From Ruminococcaceae bacterium UBA6353 (GTDB taxonomy: Bacteria; Bacillota; Clostridia; Oscillospirales; Acutalibacteraceae), in contig DJRT01000014.1 of assembly GCA_002437905.1 (NCBI GenBank), positions 64,733-128,732 of the forward strand: DNA of 64,000 bases, written 5' to 3'. The notes under the pieces were generated by a model that saw only the letters and a program-made list of their open reading frames with translations, made no database searches and was not told the DNA's origin. The stretch's first letter is position 1; every line of letters begins with the position of its first letter. This document shows positions 27,531 through 36,781 of this stretch, in pieces. The position numbers and the translations under genes are program-made.

Positions 27531-30089
27531 ATGAAAAAGAGCATGTTCCGGCTTCTCTCTCTTCTTGGCACGGTTGCCATTTTGGTTGGTTCGCTGTCCA
27601 TCGGTGCACTGTTCACCGGTGTTTCTGCAGCCACAACAACTGTATGGGATGGTCAGGCGGCAGCGATCACCGAGGGTGATGGCTCTGCGGAGAATCCCTA
27701 CCTGATCACAAACGGCGGTCAGCTGTATACTATGGTGACCACCGGGGCGGATACCGCCGGCCAGTATTACAAGCTGACACAGGATATTTATCTGAATGAT
27801 GTATCCAATGCAGACTGGAAAAATGGCACGGTAAATTCCTGGCCGAGCTGGAAAACCTTCTATGGCAATGTGGATGGTGACGGCCATGTGGTGTACGGCC
27901 TGTATTCTGTTGGCGATCAGCGTGTCGGTCTGATCCCGCAGATCTCCGGCACGGTGAGCATCACCAACCTCGGCCTGGAGAATTCCTATCTGGGAATCAC
28001 CGGCTGGGGCTATGTCGGCGGTTTGGTGGGCCTTGCGTTTTCTGGCACAAGCTTTACCGTAAACTATTGCTATGCCGGGGCGGATGTGGAGATCGCTAAT
28101 CCCAATGGCGGCACGGGTCAAGGCGGCCTGGTAGGCTATGTGGAGAGTGGCTGCGCCGGCATCGAGATGAACCACTGCTATTCGCTGGCCTCGCTGACCG
28201 GCAAGGCCAACAACACCGGTACGCTGATCGGCTTCGTTGGTGATGCGCCGGCCGGAAAGGGCGCGTGGGATGTTTTCCACCTGCGCCGCAGCTACGGCGT
28301 GGCGCTGAATGCGCCGGAAACCTATGCCTTGGTTTCCCCGACGACCTATCCAGCCACCATGATCGATTATTGGCATGTCTATGCCCCCACCAATGGCGGC
28401 GCGGCGACCACCACCCATGCGTATACCCGCATCGCCGTGCTGACGGTTGATCAGATGCAGGGCACAGCGGCCAAGACCAACATGAGCGGCCTGGACGAAT
28501 GGACGAATGTTTGGAAAGTGAACAAAAATGGCTATCCCACTCTGCGGGTGTTCATGTCCGCCGAGGAGATCGCCTATGAGAATTCCCTTTGGAACGGCCA
28601 GGCGGCAGATATCACCGAGGGTGATGGCTCTGCGGAGAATCCCTATCTGATCGAAAACGGCGGTCAGCTGTATACCATGGTGACCACCGGGGCGGCTACC
28701 GCCGGCAAGTACTATAAGATCACCAAGGATATCTATCTGAACGATGTGCGCGACAGCGATTGGGCTACCGACACAAGTAACAACAACTGGCCGAACAGGA
28801 AGACTTTCTATGGCAATCTGGATGGTGACGGCCATGTGGTGTATGGTCTGTATTCCGTGCGCGATGAGCAGATGGGTCTGCTTCCGCATGTGAGCGGCAC
28901 CGTTTCCGTGAAAAATCTTGGCGTGGATAAGGCGTATTTGGCAAGCAATAACGCTCCCTCCTGGATCCAGACAGCTACACTGGTGGGCGTAGTTGATGCG
29001 AACACCACTTTAACCGTAGAGCAGTGCTATGCCGGCCAGGATGTTGAAATCCATTGCCTGAGCTCTGTGGTTGGTCTTGGCGGCTTGATCGGCAATGCCG
29101 GTAATAGCACTGCAGTAGTCAAACTGAACTATTGCTACTCCCTCGCCAAGATCACCGGTGAGAGTGTGACGGCAGAAACAAGCTATGACAGCTGGGGCCT
29201 GCTGGTGGGCAGTATGGGCAGTGCAGGACAGGTGCGCTACAGCTACGCAGTGAACACCGATACCTCTGAAACGGCGCTGAAGGTTCCGGTCCTTTCGGCT
29301 ACATGGGCCGCGGCAACTTCTGATGCTTACTTTATCTATGGAACCGATATAGCGGCGACTTACGCATCCGGTGGCAATTACAGCGGGACTAACGCTGCAA
29401 AGAACACCCATGTTCTGACCGCGGACAAAATGCAGGGCGCGGCGGCCAAGACCAACATGGGCGGCCTCGATTTCAACACGGTATTCTACACCACTGATAG
29501 CTACCCGGCGCTGCGGGTGTTCCAGGTCGGCAAGCTCTCCCTGCCGGATTCCACGGCTGCGGTCTACCGCGAAAAGGCGACCGGCAAAACCTATAAGACC
29601 GATGCGGATAAGGGCAACTACGGTGTGTTCCGTCTGCTGGGCAGCTATGCCACCGCGGATGGCGATGCGGCCAAGATCATCCCGGAGGGTGCGGACGGCA
29701 CGGCCTATACGGTCGTGGAGCGCGGCATCATCATGGGCAAGGGCACCCGCACCGAAATGGATCTGTCCAAGGCGGTCGGCTATGTGAACCTGAAGCAGGC
29801 CGGGAAGGATACATCCGCTGCCACCTGCTACTATATCCTCAGCAAAACGGACGGTTTCGATAACTGCTGGACGCTGGACGAGAACGGCAAGCTGCAGTAC
29901 AGCCTGCTGGTGAACCGGGTGTTCAAGACCGCTTTTGATACCGAGATCACCTTCCGTCCCTATGTGAAGGTGCGGGTCGGCGGCGCAGATTACACCCTGT
30001 ATGCCGAGACGCGTACGGTCACCTACCGTCAGCTGGTCGGATTGGCACAGGAGCAGGAGCCTACGCTCGACTTTGGCTGGATGAACTAA
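27531..30089 (+). CDS. Secreted protein with two GLUG-like beta-helix modules
   Basis: 852 residues, with GAAAGGTGG upstream of the ATG. A signal peptide (about 1-34) is followed by two homologous modules of about 315 residues (38-353 and 354-668). Each begins WDGQAAAITEGDGSAENPYL or similar. Each continues through YYKLTQDIYLNDV and DGDGHVVYGLYSV, has GLUG-like turns (GGLVG, HCYSLASLTG), and ends with LDEWTNVW...YPTLRVF-type sequence. The C-terminal part (about 670-852) is a separate beta domain. No anchor is visible, so the protein is probably released or bound non-covalently. Such modules occur in clostridial surface proteins; ligand unknown. Confidence 0.82.
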   Translation: MKKSMFRLLSLLGTVAILVGSLSIGALFTGVSAATTTVWDGQAAAITEGDGSAENPYLITNGGQLYTMVTTGADTAGQYYKLTQDIYLNDVSNADWKNGTVNSWPSWKTFYGNVDGDGHVVYGLYSVGDQRVGLIPQISGTVSITNLGLENSYLGITGWGYVGGLVGLAFSGTSFTVNYCYAGADVEIANPNGGTGQGGLVGYVESGCAGIEMNHCYSLASLTGKANNTGTLIGFVGDAPAGKGAWDVFHLRRSYGVALNAPETYALVSPTTYPATMIDYWHVYAPTNGGAATTTHAYTRIAVLTVDQMQGTAAKTNMSGLDEWTNVWKVNKNGYPTLRVFMSAEEIAYENSLWNGQAADITEGDGSAENPYLIENGGQLYTMVTTGAATAGKYYKITKDIYLNDVRDSDWATDTSNNNWPNRKTFYGNLDGDGHVVYGLYSVRDEQMGLLPHVSGTVSVKNLGVDKAYLASNNAPSWIQTATLVGVVDANTTLTVEQCYAGQDVEIHCLSSVVGLGGLIGNAGNSTAVVKLNYCYSLAKITGESVTAETSYDSWGLLVGSMGSAGQVRYSYAVNTDTSETALKVPVLSATWAAATSDAYFIYGTDIAATYASGGNYSGTNAAKNTHVLTADKMQGAAAKTNMGGLDFNTVFYTTDSYPALRVFQVGKLSLPDSTAAVYREKATGKTYKTDADKGNYGVFRLLGSYATADGDAAKIIPEGADGTAYTVVERGIIMGKGTRTEMDLSKAVGYVNLKQAGKDTSAATCYYILSKTDGFDNCWTLDENGKLQYSLLVNRVFKTAFDTEITFRPYVKVRVGGADYTLYAETRTVTYRQLVGLAQEQEPTLDFGWMN
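27642..29530 (+). repeat. Two tandem ~315-codon repeat modules
   Basis: The DNA starting at 27642 and at 28590 is closely similar. The block encoding ITEGDGSAENPYLI and NGGQLYTMVTTGA differs at only a few third positions. This points to a recent internal duplication or gene conversion. Confidence 0.8.
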
Positions 30090-30107
30090 ACGGAAAGGGG
30101 TAAGGAA

Positions 30108-30230
30108 ATGATGAACACGAAAAAGCAGTACAATGACCCCTGTATGGAGCTCTATCGGCTGGAGCAGACCGAGCAGCTGGCGAAAACGACCAGCGATGAT
30201 GGCTGGGTCGATATAGGCGAGGATGAATAA
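30108..30230 (+). CDS. 40-aa acidic-tailed peptide between surface-protein genes
   Basis: Two adjacent ATGs (30108, 30111) follow GGAAAGGGG and AAGGA. The peptide starts MMNTKKQYNDPCMELYRLEQ and ends DGWVDIGEDE. The Y-x-x-P-x-M-E-x-x-x-L pattern near the N-terminus is one I recall in small uncharacterised proteins next to surface or dockerin-type genes of Clostridia; that link is memory, not a search. It lies 18 nt after the secreted module protein and 17 nt before the Thr-rich lipoprotein, so it is part of the operon. It has no signal peptide. Confidence 0.65.
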   Translation: MMNTKKQYNDPCMELYRLEQTEQLAKTTSDDGWVDIGEDE

Positions 30231-30247
30231 AAACGGAGGGTACGGCC

Positions 30248-30754
30248 ATGAAGCGTCCGTGTGATTTTTCTGCACAGGCACTCCGGCGGCCGGCCGCTCT
30301 GCTGGCAGCGGGGCTGCTGGCAGCACTGCTGCTGGCCGGCTGTCCGCGGCGCAAGCCCGCCGCGGACAGCAGCACCCCGCCGCCGGCGGATACGGCGGCA
30401 ACCACCACCTCCCCGCTGCCGGAGGGCGGCGGGGAGGCCACCGGCACCACCACTGCCCCGGATGGGGCGGCGGCTGCGCCGGGCACCAGACCCGGCAAAC
30501 AGCCGGCAAGCCCGGCCACGCCGGGAAAGGCGGACGGACAGGTGCCGCTGGGGGAGGATGAAGCCCCCGCCACCACCACCGCCGGAACGGCGGCGCCGAC
30601 CACCACGGCGGCGCAGCCGCAGGGCACCACCACGGCGCCGAGCAAGGCGCACACCACCACGACCAAAAAGCAAACCACCACCACGGCGGACCCCAAGCAG
30701 GCGGTGGAGGACCCCAATAACTATGTAGAGGTTCCGCTGCCCAAGCGGCACTGA
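30248..30754 (+). CDS. Thr/Pro/Ala-rich lipoprotein
   Basis: 168 residues, with GGAGGG 9 nt before the ATG. The lipoprotein signal ends LLLAGC (Cys32). Nearly all of the mature part is low-complexity, rich in Thr, Pro, Ala and Gly with repeated TTT(T) blocks, ending DPNNYVEVPLPKRH. It looks like a flexible or glycosylatable stalk without a folded domain, much like the Thr-rich linker of the GH16 lipoprotein at the other end of the locus. Function unknown; a spacer or a wall-spanning partner of the large surface proteins is only a guess. Confidence 0.75.
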   Translation: MKRPCDFSAQALRRPAALLAAGLLAALLLAGCPRRKPAADSSTPPPADTAATTTSPLPEGGGEATGTTTAPDGAAAAPGTRPGKQPASPATPGKADGQVPLGEDEAPATTTAGTAAPTTTAAQPQGTTTAPSKAHTTTTKKQTTTTADPKQAVEDPNNYVEVPLPKRH

Positions 30755-30855
30755 GCGCGGGCAGCCCTCCGCATGGAGAAAAGACACCCCGGCAGGAGCC
30801 GGTCAACGGCTGGCTTTCTGCCAGCGATCCACCGACACTATGGAAAGGTGAAAGC

Positions 30856-33800
30856 GTGAAAGCTATGAAAATGAGATTACCGAAAATCGTCTCCGTTCTC
30901 AGCGCGCTGGCCATACTGGTCGGTTCGCTGTCGACCGGGATGTTTTTTGCCGGCAGCGTTTCCGCCGAGGCAGCAAACATCTGGGACGGCCAGGCGGCGG
31001 CAATCACCCAGGGCAGCGGCACCAAGGAGGATCCCTACCGGATCCAGAACGGAGGCCAGCTGTACACGATGGTGACAGCCGGAGCGGAGGAAACCGCCGG
31101 CAAGTATTATAAGCTGACAAAGGACATTTATCTGAATGATGTTTCTGCCCCCGGCTGGCAGAACGGCACGGTGAACAGCTGGCCGAATCGCCAGGTGTTC
31201 GCGGGCAATCTGGATGGCGACGGCCATGTGGTATACGGCCTGTACTCCGTCAATGACGAGCGCGTTGGCCTGATCCCGCAGGTCAAGGGCACGGTCAGCT
31301 TGACCAACCTTGGCCTGGAGAGCTCTTATTTGAAGATCACCGGCTGGGGCTATATCGGCGGCCTGATCGGCTTTGTCGAGAGCAACACCAGCTTTACCGT
31401 GAACCAGTGCTATGTGGGGGCGGGTGTGGAGATCGCCAACCCCGGCAGCAAAATGGGCCAGGGCGGCCTGGTGGGCTATGTGGACGATGGCTGCGTCGGC
31501 ATTGAGATGAACAATTGCTACTCGCTGGCCTCGCTGACCGGCCCCACCGCCGTCAGCGATACCCGCAGCACACTGATCGGCCGCGTGGGCGGTGCAGCCG
31601 CCGGGCGGTATCCGTGGGATCACTTCCATGTGCGGTACAGCTACGGCGTGGCGCCGAACGCCCCCGAGCTGTTCCCGCTGGCCTCCTACACCTGGCAGGG
31701 TGCGCGCATGGACTACTGGCAGATCTACGCCCCCACCAAGGGCGGCGCGGAGTCCGGCACCAACTCTGACCGCATCAAGGTGCTGACCCCGGAGCAGATG
31801 CAGGGCACCGAGGCAAAGAACAACATGGGCGGCCTGGATTTCGCGGTGACCTGGGCGGTCGGCGAGGCCGGCCAGTACCCCACGCTGCGCGTGTTCCAGC
31901 ATGACGATACCCCGTCGGGGAACGACAAGATCTGGGACGGTGCGGCGGCGGCCATCACCGAGGGTGACGGCACCGCGGAAAACCCCTACCTGATCACAAA
32001 CGGCGGTCAGCTGTATACCATGGTGACCGCCGGGCAGACGGCTACCGCCGGCAAGTACTATAAGATCACGCAGGATATTTACCTCAATGATGCCACCTTC
32101 GCCGGCTGGGAGACCGGCACGGTGAACGCCTGGCCGAACCGCCGGGTGTTTGCCGGTAATCTGGATGGCGATGGCCATGTGATCTACGGCCTGTATGCCG
32201 TCGGCGATGAGCGCGTCGGCCTGCTGCCGGAGATCGCCGGCACGGTCAGCGTGACCAACCTCGGCCTGGAGAATTCCTATCTGAAGATCACCGGCTGGGG
32301 CTATGTCGGCGGCTTGATCGGCCTGGTGAATGAGAACACCAGCTTCACCGTGAACCACTGCTATGCCGGGGCGGGCGTGGAGATTGCCAACCCCAACGGC
32401 GGCATGGGTCAGGGCGGCCTGGTGGGCTTTGTGAGCAACAACAGCGCCGGCATCGAGATGAACTATTGCTACTCGCTGGCCTCGCTGACCGGCACGGCCA
32501 ACAACACCGGTACGCTGATTGGGCGTGTGGGCTCGGCGGCGGCCGGAAAGGCCCCGTGGGACGATTTCCACCTGCGCTACAGCTACGGCGTGGCGCTGAA
32601 TGCACCGGATAGCTATGCACTGGTGCACACGACCTATGAAGGCACCATGATGGACTACTGGTGCGTCTATGCCCCCACCAAGGGCGGCGCGGAGTCCGGC
32701 ACCCATGCGGATACCCGCATCACCGTGGTGACCACGGAGCAGATGCAGGGCGCGGCAGCCCGGGAGAACATGGGCGGTCTCGGCTTTGGCAATGCGTGGA
32801 TCGCCGGCGGAGATGGGGTATACCCCACGCTGAAGGTTTTCCGCCGCCTGGACGGCGATGTGTGGAACGGCCGTGAGGCCGCCAGCTTTGCCGGCGGCAC
32901 CGGCACCGAGGCTGACCCCTATCTGATCGAGAACGGCGGGCAGCTGTACAAGATGCTGGTCAACGGCAACACCACGACCGCAGGCAAATACTATAAGATC
33001 ACGCAGAATATCTATCTGAACGATATATCGGATCCGGATTGGCAGAAAAACAGCCCGAACCAGTGGATCTCCTTCTCCTGGAGTGGCGATGGCTGGTTCG
33101 CCGGCCACCTGGATGGCGACGGCCACAAGGTTTTCGGCCTGTACTACGGGCACGATTCGGTGCGTGAACGCGCCGCGCTGATCCCCACGGTGAATACCGA
33201 CCAGGATGTGGAGATCAAAAACCTGGGCATCGAAAACGCCTACCTGGCAGACCGCATTTATGCAGCCGGTCTGGTGGCGATGGTGCAGGGCAGCGGCAGC
33301 GTAACAATATCCCATTGCTATGTAGGCAGTGATGTGGAGATCAAGTCCAACGACTTCCAGGGCGGTCTGATCTGCTTCCTGCATATTCCCAAGCTGACGA
33401 TGGAAAATTGCTATTCTCTGGCTTCTCTTACCGGCGCTGTGGCGGCGGATCACAGTGGTGCACTGATCGGATTTTCTTCCGATAATGCTGTCGGTTCAAC
33501 CATCCGGAAGTGCTACGGTGTGGTCACAAACGATACGACCCTGCCGGTGACCTCCATCACCTGGCCGGGCACCCGTCTGAACTACAACGCCGTTTTCGGC
33601 ACCAGTAAGGGCGGCGTGAACCACAACAATTTCCCGGCAGTGGTCGAGATGGAAGTGGAAAAGCTGCAGGGAGCCGCTGCCGAAAGCTTCCTGGTCGGCT
33701 TCGACTTTGAAAATGAGTGGCTGGTGAACCGGAGCACCTACCCGACGCTGCTGATCTTCGGCGGCGCTGCCGGCGGCGAGGAGGACCTGGCCGACCAGAT

Positions 33801-36663
33801 GGACGGCGGTACCGGTACCGAGGCGGATCCCTACCGCATCCGCACCCCGGAGCAGCTGCAGGCGGTGCGCACGGCCATGAGCCGGCAGACCCGCGGCAAG
33901 TACTTCAAGCTGATGAACGATATTGCCGTAAATGATGTGAGCAAGGCCAACTGGAAGGCCTCCGCCGTGAAGTGGGATACCGATCCCTATGCGCTGTTCT
34001 GCGGCTACTTCAATGGCGACGGCCATGTGGTGCGCGGCCTGTACCTGGATGCCGGCGACGGCGTCGGTGCGGCACTGTTCAGCCGCCTGGGCAAGGGCGC
34101 TGTGGTGGAAAAGGTCGGCGTGGAAAGCTCCTATTTCAAAGCACAGCAGGCTGCGGCGATCGCCATCGGTGTTTCCGGCGAGGGCGTAACGGTGCGCCAG
34201 TGCTATGCGGACGAGACCGTGGAGATCGAGGGCAGCGTATACTGCGCCGGCCTGATCTCTGATGTGCGCGCCAACCGCTTTACCCTGAACAATTGCTTCT
34301 TTACCGGTAAGCTGACCGGCGGCACCGATGAAGTGCCGAAGTCCGGCTTTGTGGCGACCTTTACCGGCATCAGCAGCAAAATCTCCATCACCATCAGCGG
34401 CTGCTATACGGCCACAGCGGATGATGACTGGACCGTGCGGCCGGACGGCCCCGTGATGGGGAATATGCACATTATCAATGTGTACGGCACGAAGGAACAG
34501 ACCTTCCGCGATGACTGGGCGGCGGCCAGCTACACCAAGCTGGGCGATTATTACCGCGTGGATAAGGCGGATATGCTGGGTGATAAGGCCAAAACGACCA
34601 TGAAGGAGCTGGATTTCACCGCCGCCTACATCACCAAGCCCGGCAAGACCCCGCGTCTGCGGGTGTTCACCGGCGATGTGGAGGCCAACACCGGCACGGT
34701 GGGGGCGATCTGGTCCGGCGCCATTGCGGCCGCCTATGCCGGCGGTACCGGCACCGAGGCGGATCCGTACCTGATCGAAACAGCGGAGCAGCTGGCTCTG
34801 CTGGTCAATACCATGGTGGAGCAGCCCTACCTGACCACGGATAAGCACTATGCGCTGCTGCACGATATCCGTCTGAACGATACCTCCGCAGAGGAATGGT
34901 ATAAGAAGGACGGTCTGAACGATTGGTTCGATGACTTCGTTTACCGCGGCCCCGGCTTCCAGGGACACTTTGACGGTCGCGGTCATACGGTGGACGGCAT
35001 CTGGTTCACGGTAGTGGACGGTGACCGCCGCCTGAAGGACGACTGGCACTCCTATGCGCTGTTCCCGACCCTCGGTTCCGGCGCACAGATTGAAAATGTG
35101 GCAGTGGCCAACTTCTATTCTTCGCCCAGATGCACCCATGTGGGCGGTATTGCCGGCGGTATGACTCTGCTGACGCTGGAGAAGCCGGTGTCTATCCAGC
35201 GGTGCATTGCAGCCAGCACCTGCCAGCTCAACGGTTCGAACTCCGGCGGTATGATCGCCCATGTTCCTCAGGCTATCAGCATTATCGACTGCATCACCCA
35301 GAGCCAGGGCGAGGGCATCCATTCCCGCGGTACCCTGGTGGGTATGATGGATTCGCCTGTTCCCGTGGTGGTGACCAACTGCCTGTCGGTGGATGTCGGC
35401 CGTCAGCCGATGCTGTGGTACAGCAGCGATAACGGCCGCCCGCAGCCGATCCTGACCAATGTCTATTCCACCTACGGCTCCACCGGCATCAAGACCGTCG
35501 GTCTGAGCGAGCTGATGGGGGATAAGGCGAAGGAGACCCTCAAGGGCTTCGACTTTGACCATGTGTGGCTGGCTGTGGAGGACGGTACGCCCACGCTGCG
35601 GGTGTTCGGCGGCAATGCCTATTCCCGCCCGAAGCGCAAGGTGACCATTTCCTTCTACACCTTTGGCGGTTCCTCTGTGCCGGAGGTCAGCGGCTACCCG
35701 GGTGAAAAGATCCCGTGGCCGGATACCAGCACCGTGACCCGCAATGGCGACAGCTTTGTCGGCTGGTACATGGAGGATACCTGTGTACGCCCGTACCCGG
35801 GGGATACCTTCTTGGAGTACGATATAGTGCTGTATGCCAAGTGGACGGTCAAGAGCTTTACGCAGAATTTTGAGACCTATCCCTATGGCACCGCCGGGCT
35901 GGAAGGCCTTGGCGAGGACTACGAGCGGTATCGTCCCGGCGTGCTTGGTTATCAGATGGGACACACCCACGACGGCCTGGCCTCCCTGCACCGCCTTGGT
36001 CGGGATGCCGATGCCGGCGAGCAGGACTTCCAGCTGTTCGAATATGGCTGGGGCACCCTGGAGAACGGCCGCGAGTACACCATGACCTTCTGGATCTATC
36101 CGGAGACGGTCAATGATGCCAAGGACTTCATCAAGCTGGTCCATACCGACTATCTGGATGTAAGCCAGCCGTCCTACTATGTGGAGAACATCTGCAGCCT
36201 TGGCGGGCTGAAGGTGGGCGAATGGCAGCAGGTCAAGTTTACCTTTAGGGCCTACACAGACTTCTTGGCCATTCGCACCCCGGCACTGTCCAGCCTGTAT
36301 TTCGACTCCTTTGTGATCGCCCCCAGCGGCACGATCCAGAAGGATCTGCCGGTGCCGAGCGGCGGCAGCAAGACCACCGTGACGGAGGAGTGGCGGTACG
36401 AGACGGTGTACGAGGATGATGTACAGCCCGGCGGCACGCAGACGGATATACAGCCGGGTGCGGACGATGGCGATGACAACAGCCAGTCGACGGTGAAAAA
36501 GTATCAGAAAAAGTATGTCAAGAAGAAAAACAGCGCCAATGGCGAGGCTACCGTGATGTGGATCTGGATTCTGGTAGCGGCCGGTGTGGTGGTTGTCGGC
36601 GGCGGTGTGTGCATCTTCCTGCTGCTGCGCCGCAAGAAGAACAAGCAGAAACAGCCGGAGTAA
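30856..36663 (+). CDS. Giant membrane-anchored surface protein with five beta-helix modules
   Basis: 1935 residues from a GTG start (AAAGGTGA upstream). Signal peptide about 1-38. Five modules start near residues 41, 359, 669, 982 and 1285, each with a GxGTxxDPYxI-type opening, a DIYLNDVS-type strand and GLUG-like turns (YIGGLIGF, QGGLVGYV); the last two are more diverged. Next is an InlB/Listeria-Bacteroides-type repeat (about 1596-1670, GDSFVGWYMEDTCVRPYPGD). A beta-sandwich, carbohydrate-binding-like domain (about 1675-1830) follows. A charged stalk and one C-terminal membrane span with RRKKNKQKQPE complete it. No LPXTG is seen, so it is anchored by the span itself. Confidence 0.85.
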   Translation: MKAMKMRLPKIVSVLSALAILVGSLSTGMFFAGSVSAEAANIWDGQAAAITQGSGTKEDPYRIQNGGQLYTMVTAGAEETAGKYYKLTKDIYLNDVSAPGWQNGTVNSWPNRQVFAGNLDGDGHVVYGLYSVNDERVGLIPQVKGTVSLTNLGLESSYLKITGWGYIGGLIGFVESNTSFTVNQCYVGAGVEIANPGSKMGQGGLVGYVDDGCVGIEMNNCYSLASLTGPTAVSDTRSTLIGRVGGAAAGRYPWDHFHVRYSYGVAPNAPELFPLASYTWQGARMDYWQIYAPTKGGAESGTNSDRIKVLTPEQMQGTEAKNNMGGLDFAVTWAVGEAGQYPTLRVFQHDDTPSGNDKIWDGAAAAITEGDGTAENPYLITNGGQLYTMVTAGQTATAGKYYKITQDIYLNDATFAGWETGTVNAWPNRRVFAGNLDGDGHVIYGLYAVGDERVGLLPEIAGTVSVTNLGLENSYLKITGWGYVGGLIGLVNENTSFTVNHCYAGAGVEIANPNGGMGQGGLVGFVSNNSAGIEMNYCYSLASLTGTANNTGTLIGRVGSAAAGKAPWDDFHLRYSYGVALNAPDSYALVHTTYEGTMMDYWCVYAPTKGGAESGTHADTRITVVTTEQMQGAAARENMGGLGFGNAWIAGGDGVYPTLKVFRRLDGDVWNGREAASFAGGTGTEADPYLIENGGQLYKMLVNGNTTTAGKYYKITQNIYLNDISDPDWQKNSPNQWISFSWSGDGWFAGHLDGDGHKVFGLYYGHDSVRERAALIPTVNTDQDVEIKNLGIENAYLADRIYAAGLVAMVQGSGSVTISHCYVGSDVEIKSNDFQGGLICFLHIPKLTMENCYSLASLTGAVAADHSGALIGFSSDNAVGSTIRKCYGVVTNDTTLPVTSITWPGTRLNYNAVFGTSKGGVNHNNFPAVVEMEVEKLQGAAAESFLVGFDFENEWLVNRSTYPTLLIFGGAAGGEEDLADQMDGGTGTEADPYRIRTPEQLQAVRTAMSRQTRGKYFKLMNDIAVNDVSKANWKASAVKWDTDPYALFCGYFNGDGHVVRGLYLDAGDGVGAALFSRLGKGAVVEKVGVESSYFKAQQAAAIAIGVSGEGVTVRQCYADETVEIEGSVYCAGLISDVRANRFTLNNCFFTGKLTGGTDEVPKSGFVATFTGISSKISITISGCYTATADDDWTVRPDGPVMGNMHIINVYGTKEQTFRDDWAAASYTKLGDYYRVDKADMLGDKAKTTMKELDFTAAYITKPGKTPRLRVFTGDVEANTGTVGAIWSGAIAAAYAGGTGTEADPYLIETAEQLALLVNTMVEQPYLTTDKHYALLHDIRLNDTSAEEWYKKDGLNDWFDDFVYRGPGFQGHFDGRGHTVDGIWFTVVDGDRRLKDDWHSYALFPTLGSGAQIENVAVANFYSSPRCTHVGGIAGGMTLLTLEKPVSIQRCIAASTCQLNGSNSGGMIAHVPQAISIIDCITQSQGEGIHSRGTLVGMMDSPVPVVVTNCLSVDVGRQPMLWYSSDNGRPQPILTNVYSTYGSTGIKTVGLSELMGDKAKETLKGFDFDHVWLAVEDGTPTLRVFGGNAYSRPKRKVTISFYTFGGSSVPEVSGYPGEKIPWPDTSTVTRNGDSFVGWYMEDTCVRPYPGDTFLEYDIVLYAKWTVKSFTQNFETYPYGTAGLEGLGEDYERYRPGVLGYQMGHTHDGLASLHRLGRDADAGEQDFQLFEYGWGTLENGREYTMTFWIYPETVNDAKDFIKLVHTDYLDVSQPSYYVENICSLGGLKVGEWQQVKFTFRAYTDFLAIRTPALSSLYFDSFVIAPSGTIQKDLPVPSGGSKTTVTEEWRYETVYEDDVQPGGTQTDIQPGADDGDDNSQSTVKKYQKKYVKKKNSANGEATVMWIWILVAAGVVVVGGGVCIFLLLRRKKNKQKQPE
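30978..35620 (+). repeat. Five tandem ~310-codon repeat modules
   Basis: Modules start near 30978, 31930, 32860, 33800 and 34709. Modules 1 and 2 are the most alike in DNA, and module 2 (32272-32510) closely resembles 27979-28210 of the upstream gene, so sequence seems to be exchanged between the two genes. Confidence 0.78.
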
Positions 36664-36694
36664 ACTGACCGGCACCGGATCGGAGAATTTTTGC

Positions 36695-36729
36695 GGGGGC
36701 ATCCGCACAGCGATGCTGCGGATGCCCCC
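36695..36729 (+). terminator. Perfect hairpin without T-tract before the GH36 gene
   Basis: GGGGGCATCCGCA (36695-36707) pairs perfectly with TGCGGATGCCCCC (36717-36729), loop of 9. No T-run follows, so it may be an RNA stabiliser or attenuator in the 118-bp gap rather than a full terminator. Confidence 0.5.
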
Positions 36730-36781
36730 GACCGGTCTGCCTATATCATATGTTTTATTGTCATGTGGAGGATATGGAACG

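Noticed and set aside
30361..30720. Thr-rich triplet repeats as a DNA repeat element
   Set aside because: They are low-complexity coding sequence (TTT, PP, AA blocks) of a lipoprotein stalk, without an exact repeating DNA unit.
36584..36781. N-terminal extension of the first GH36 gene
   Set aside because: It overlaps the end of the surface-protein gene and the hairpin; the ATG at 36782 has a proper ribosome site and matches the family start.
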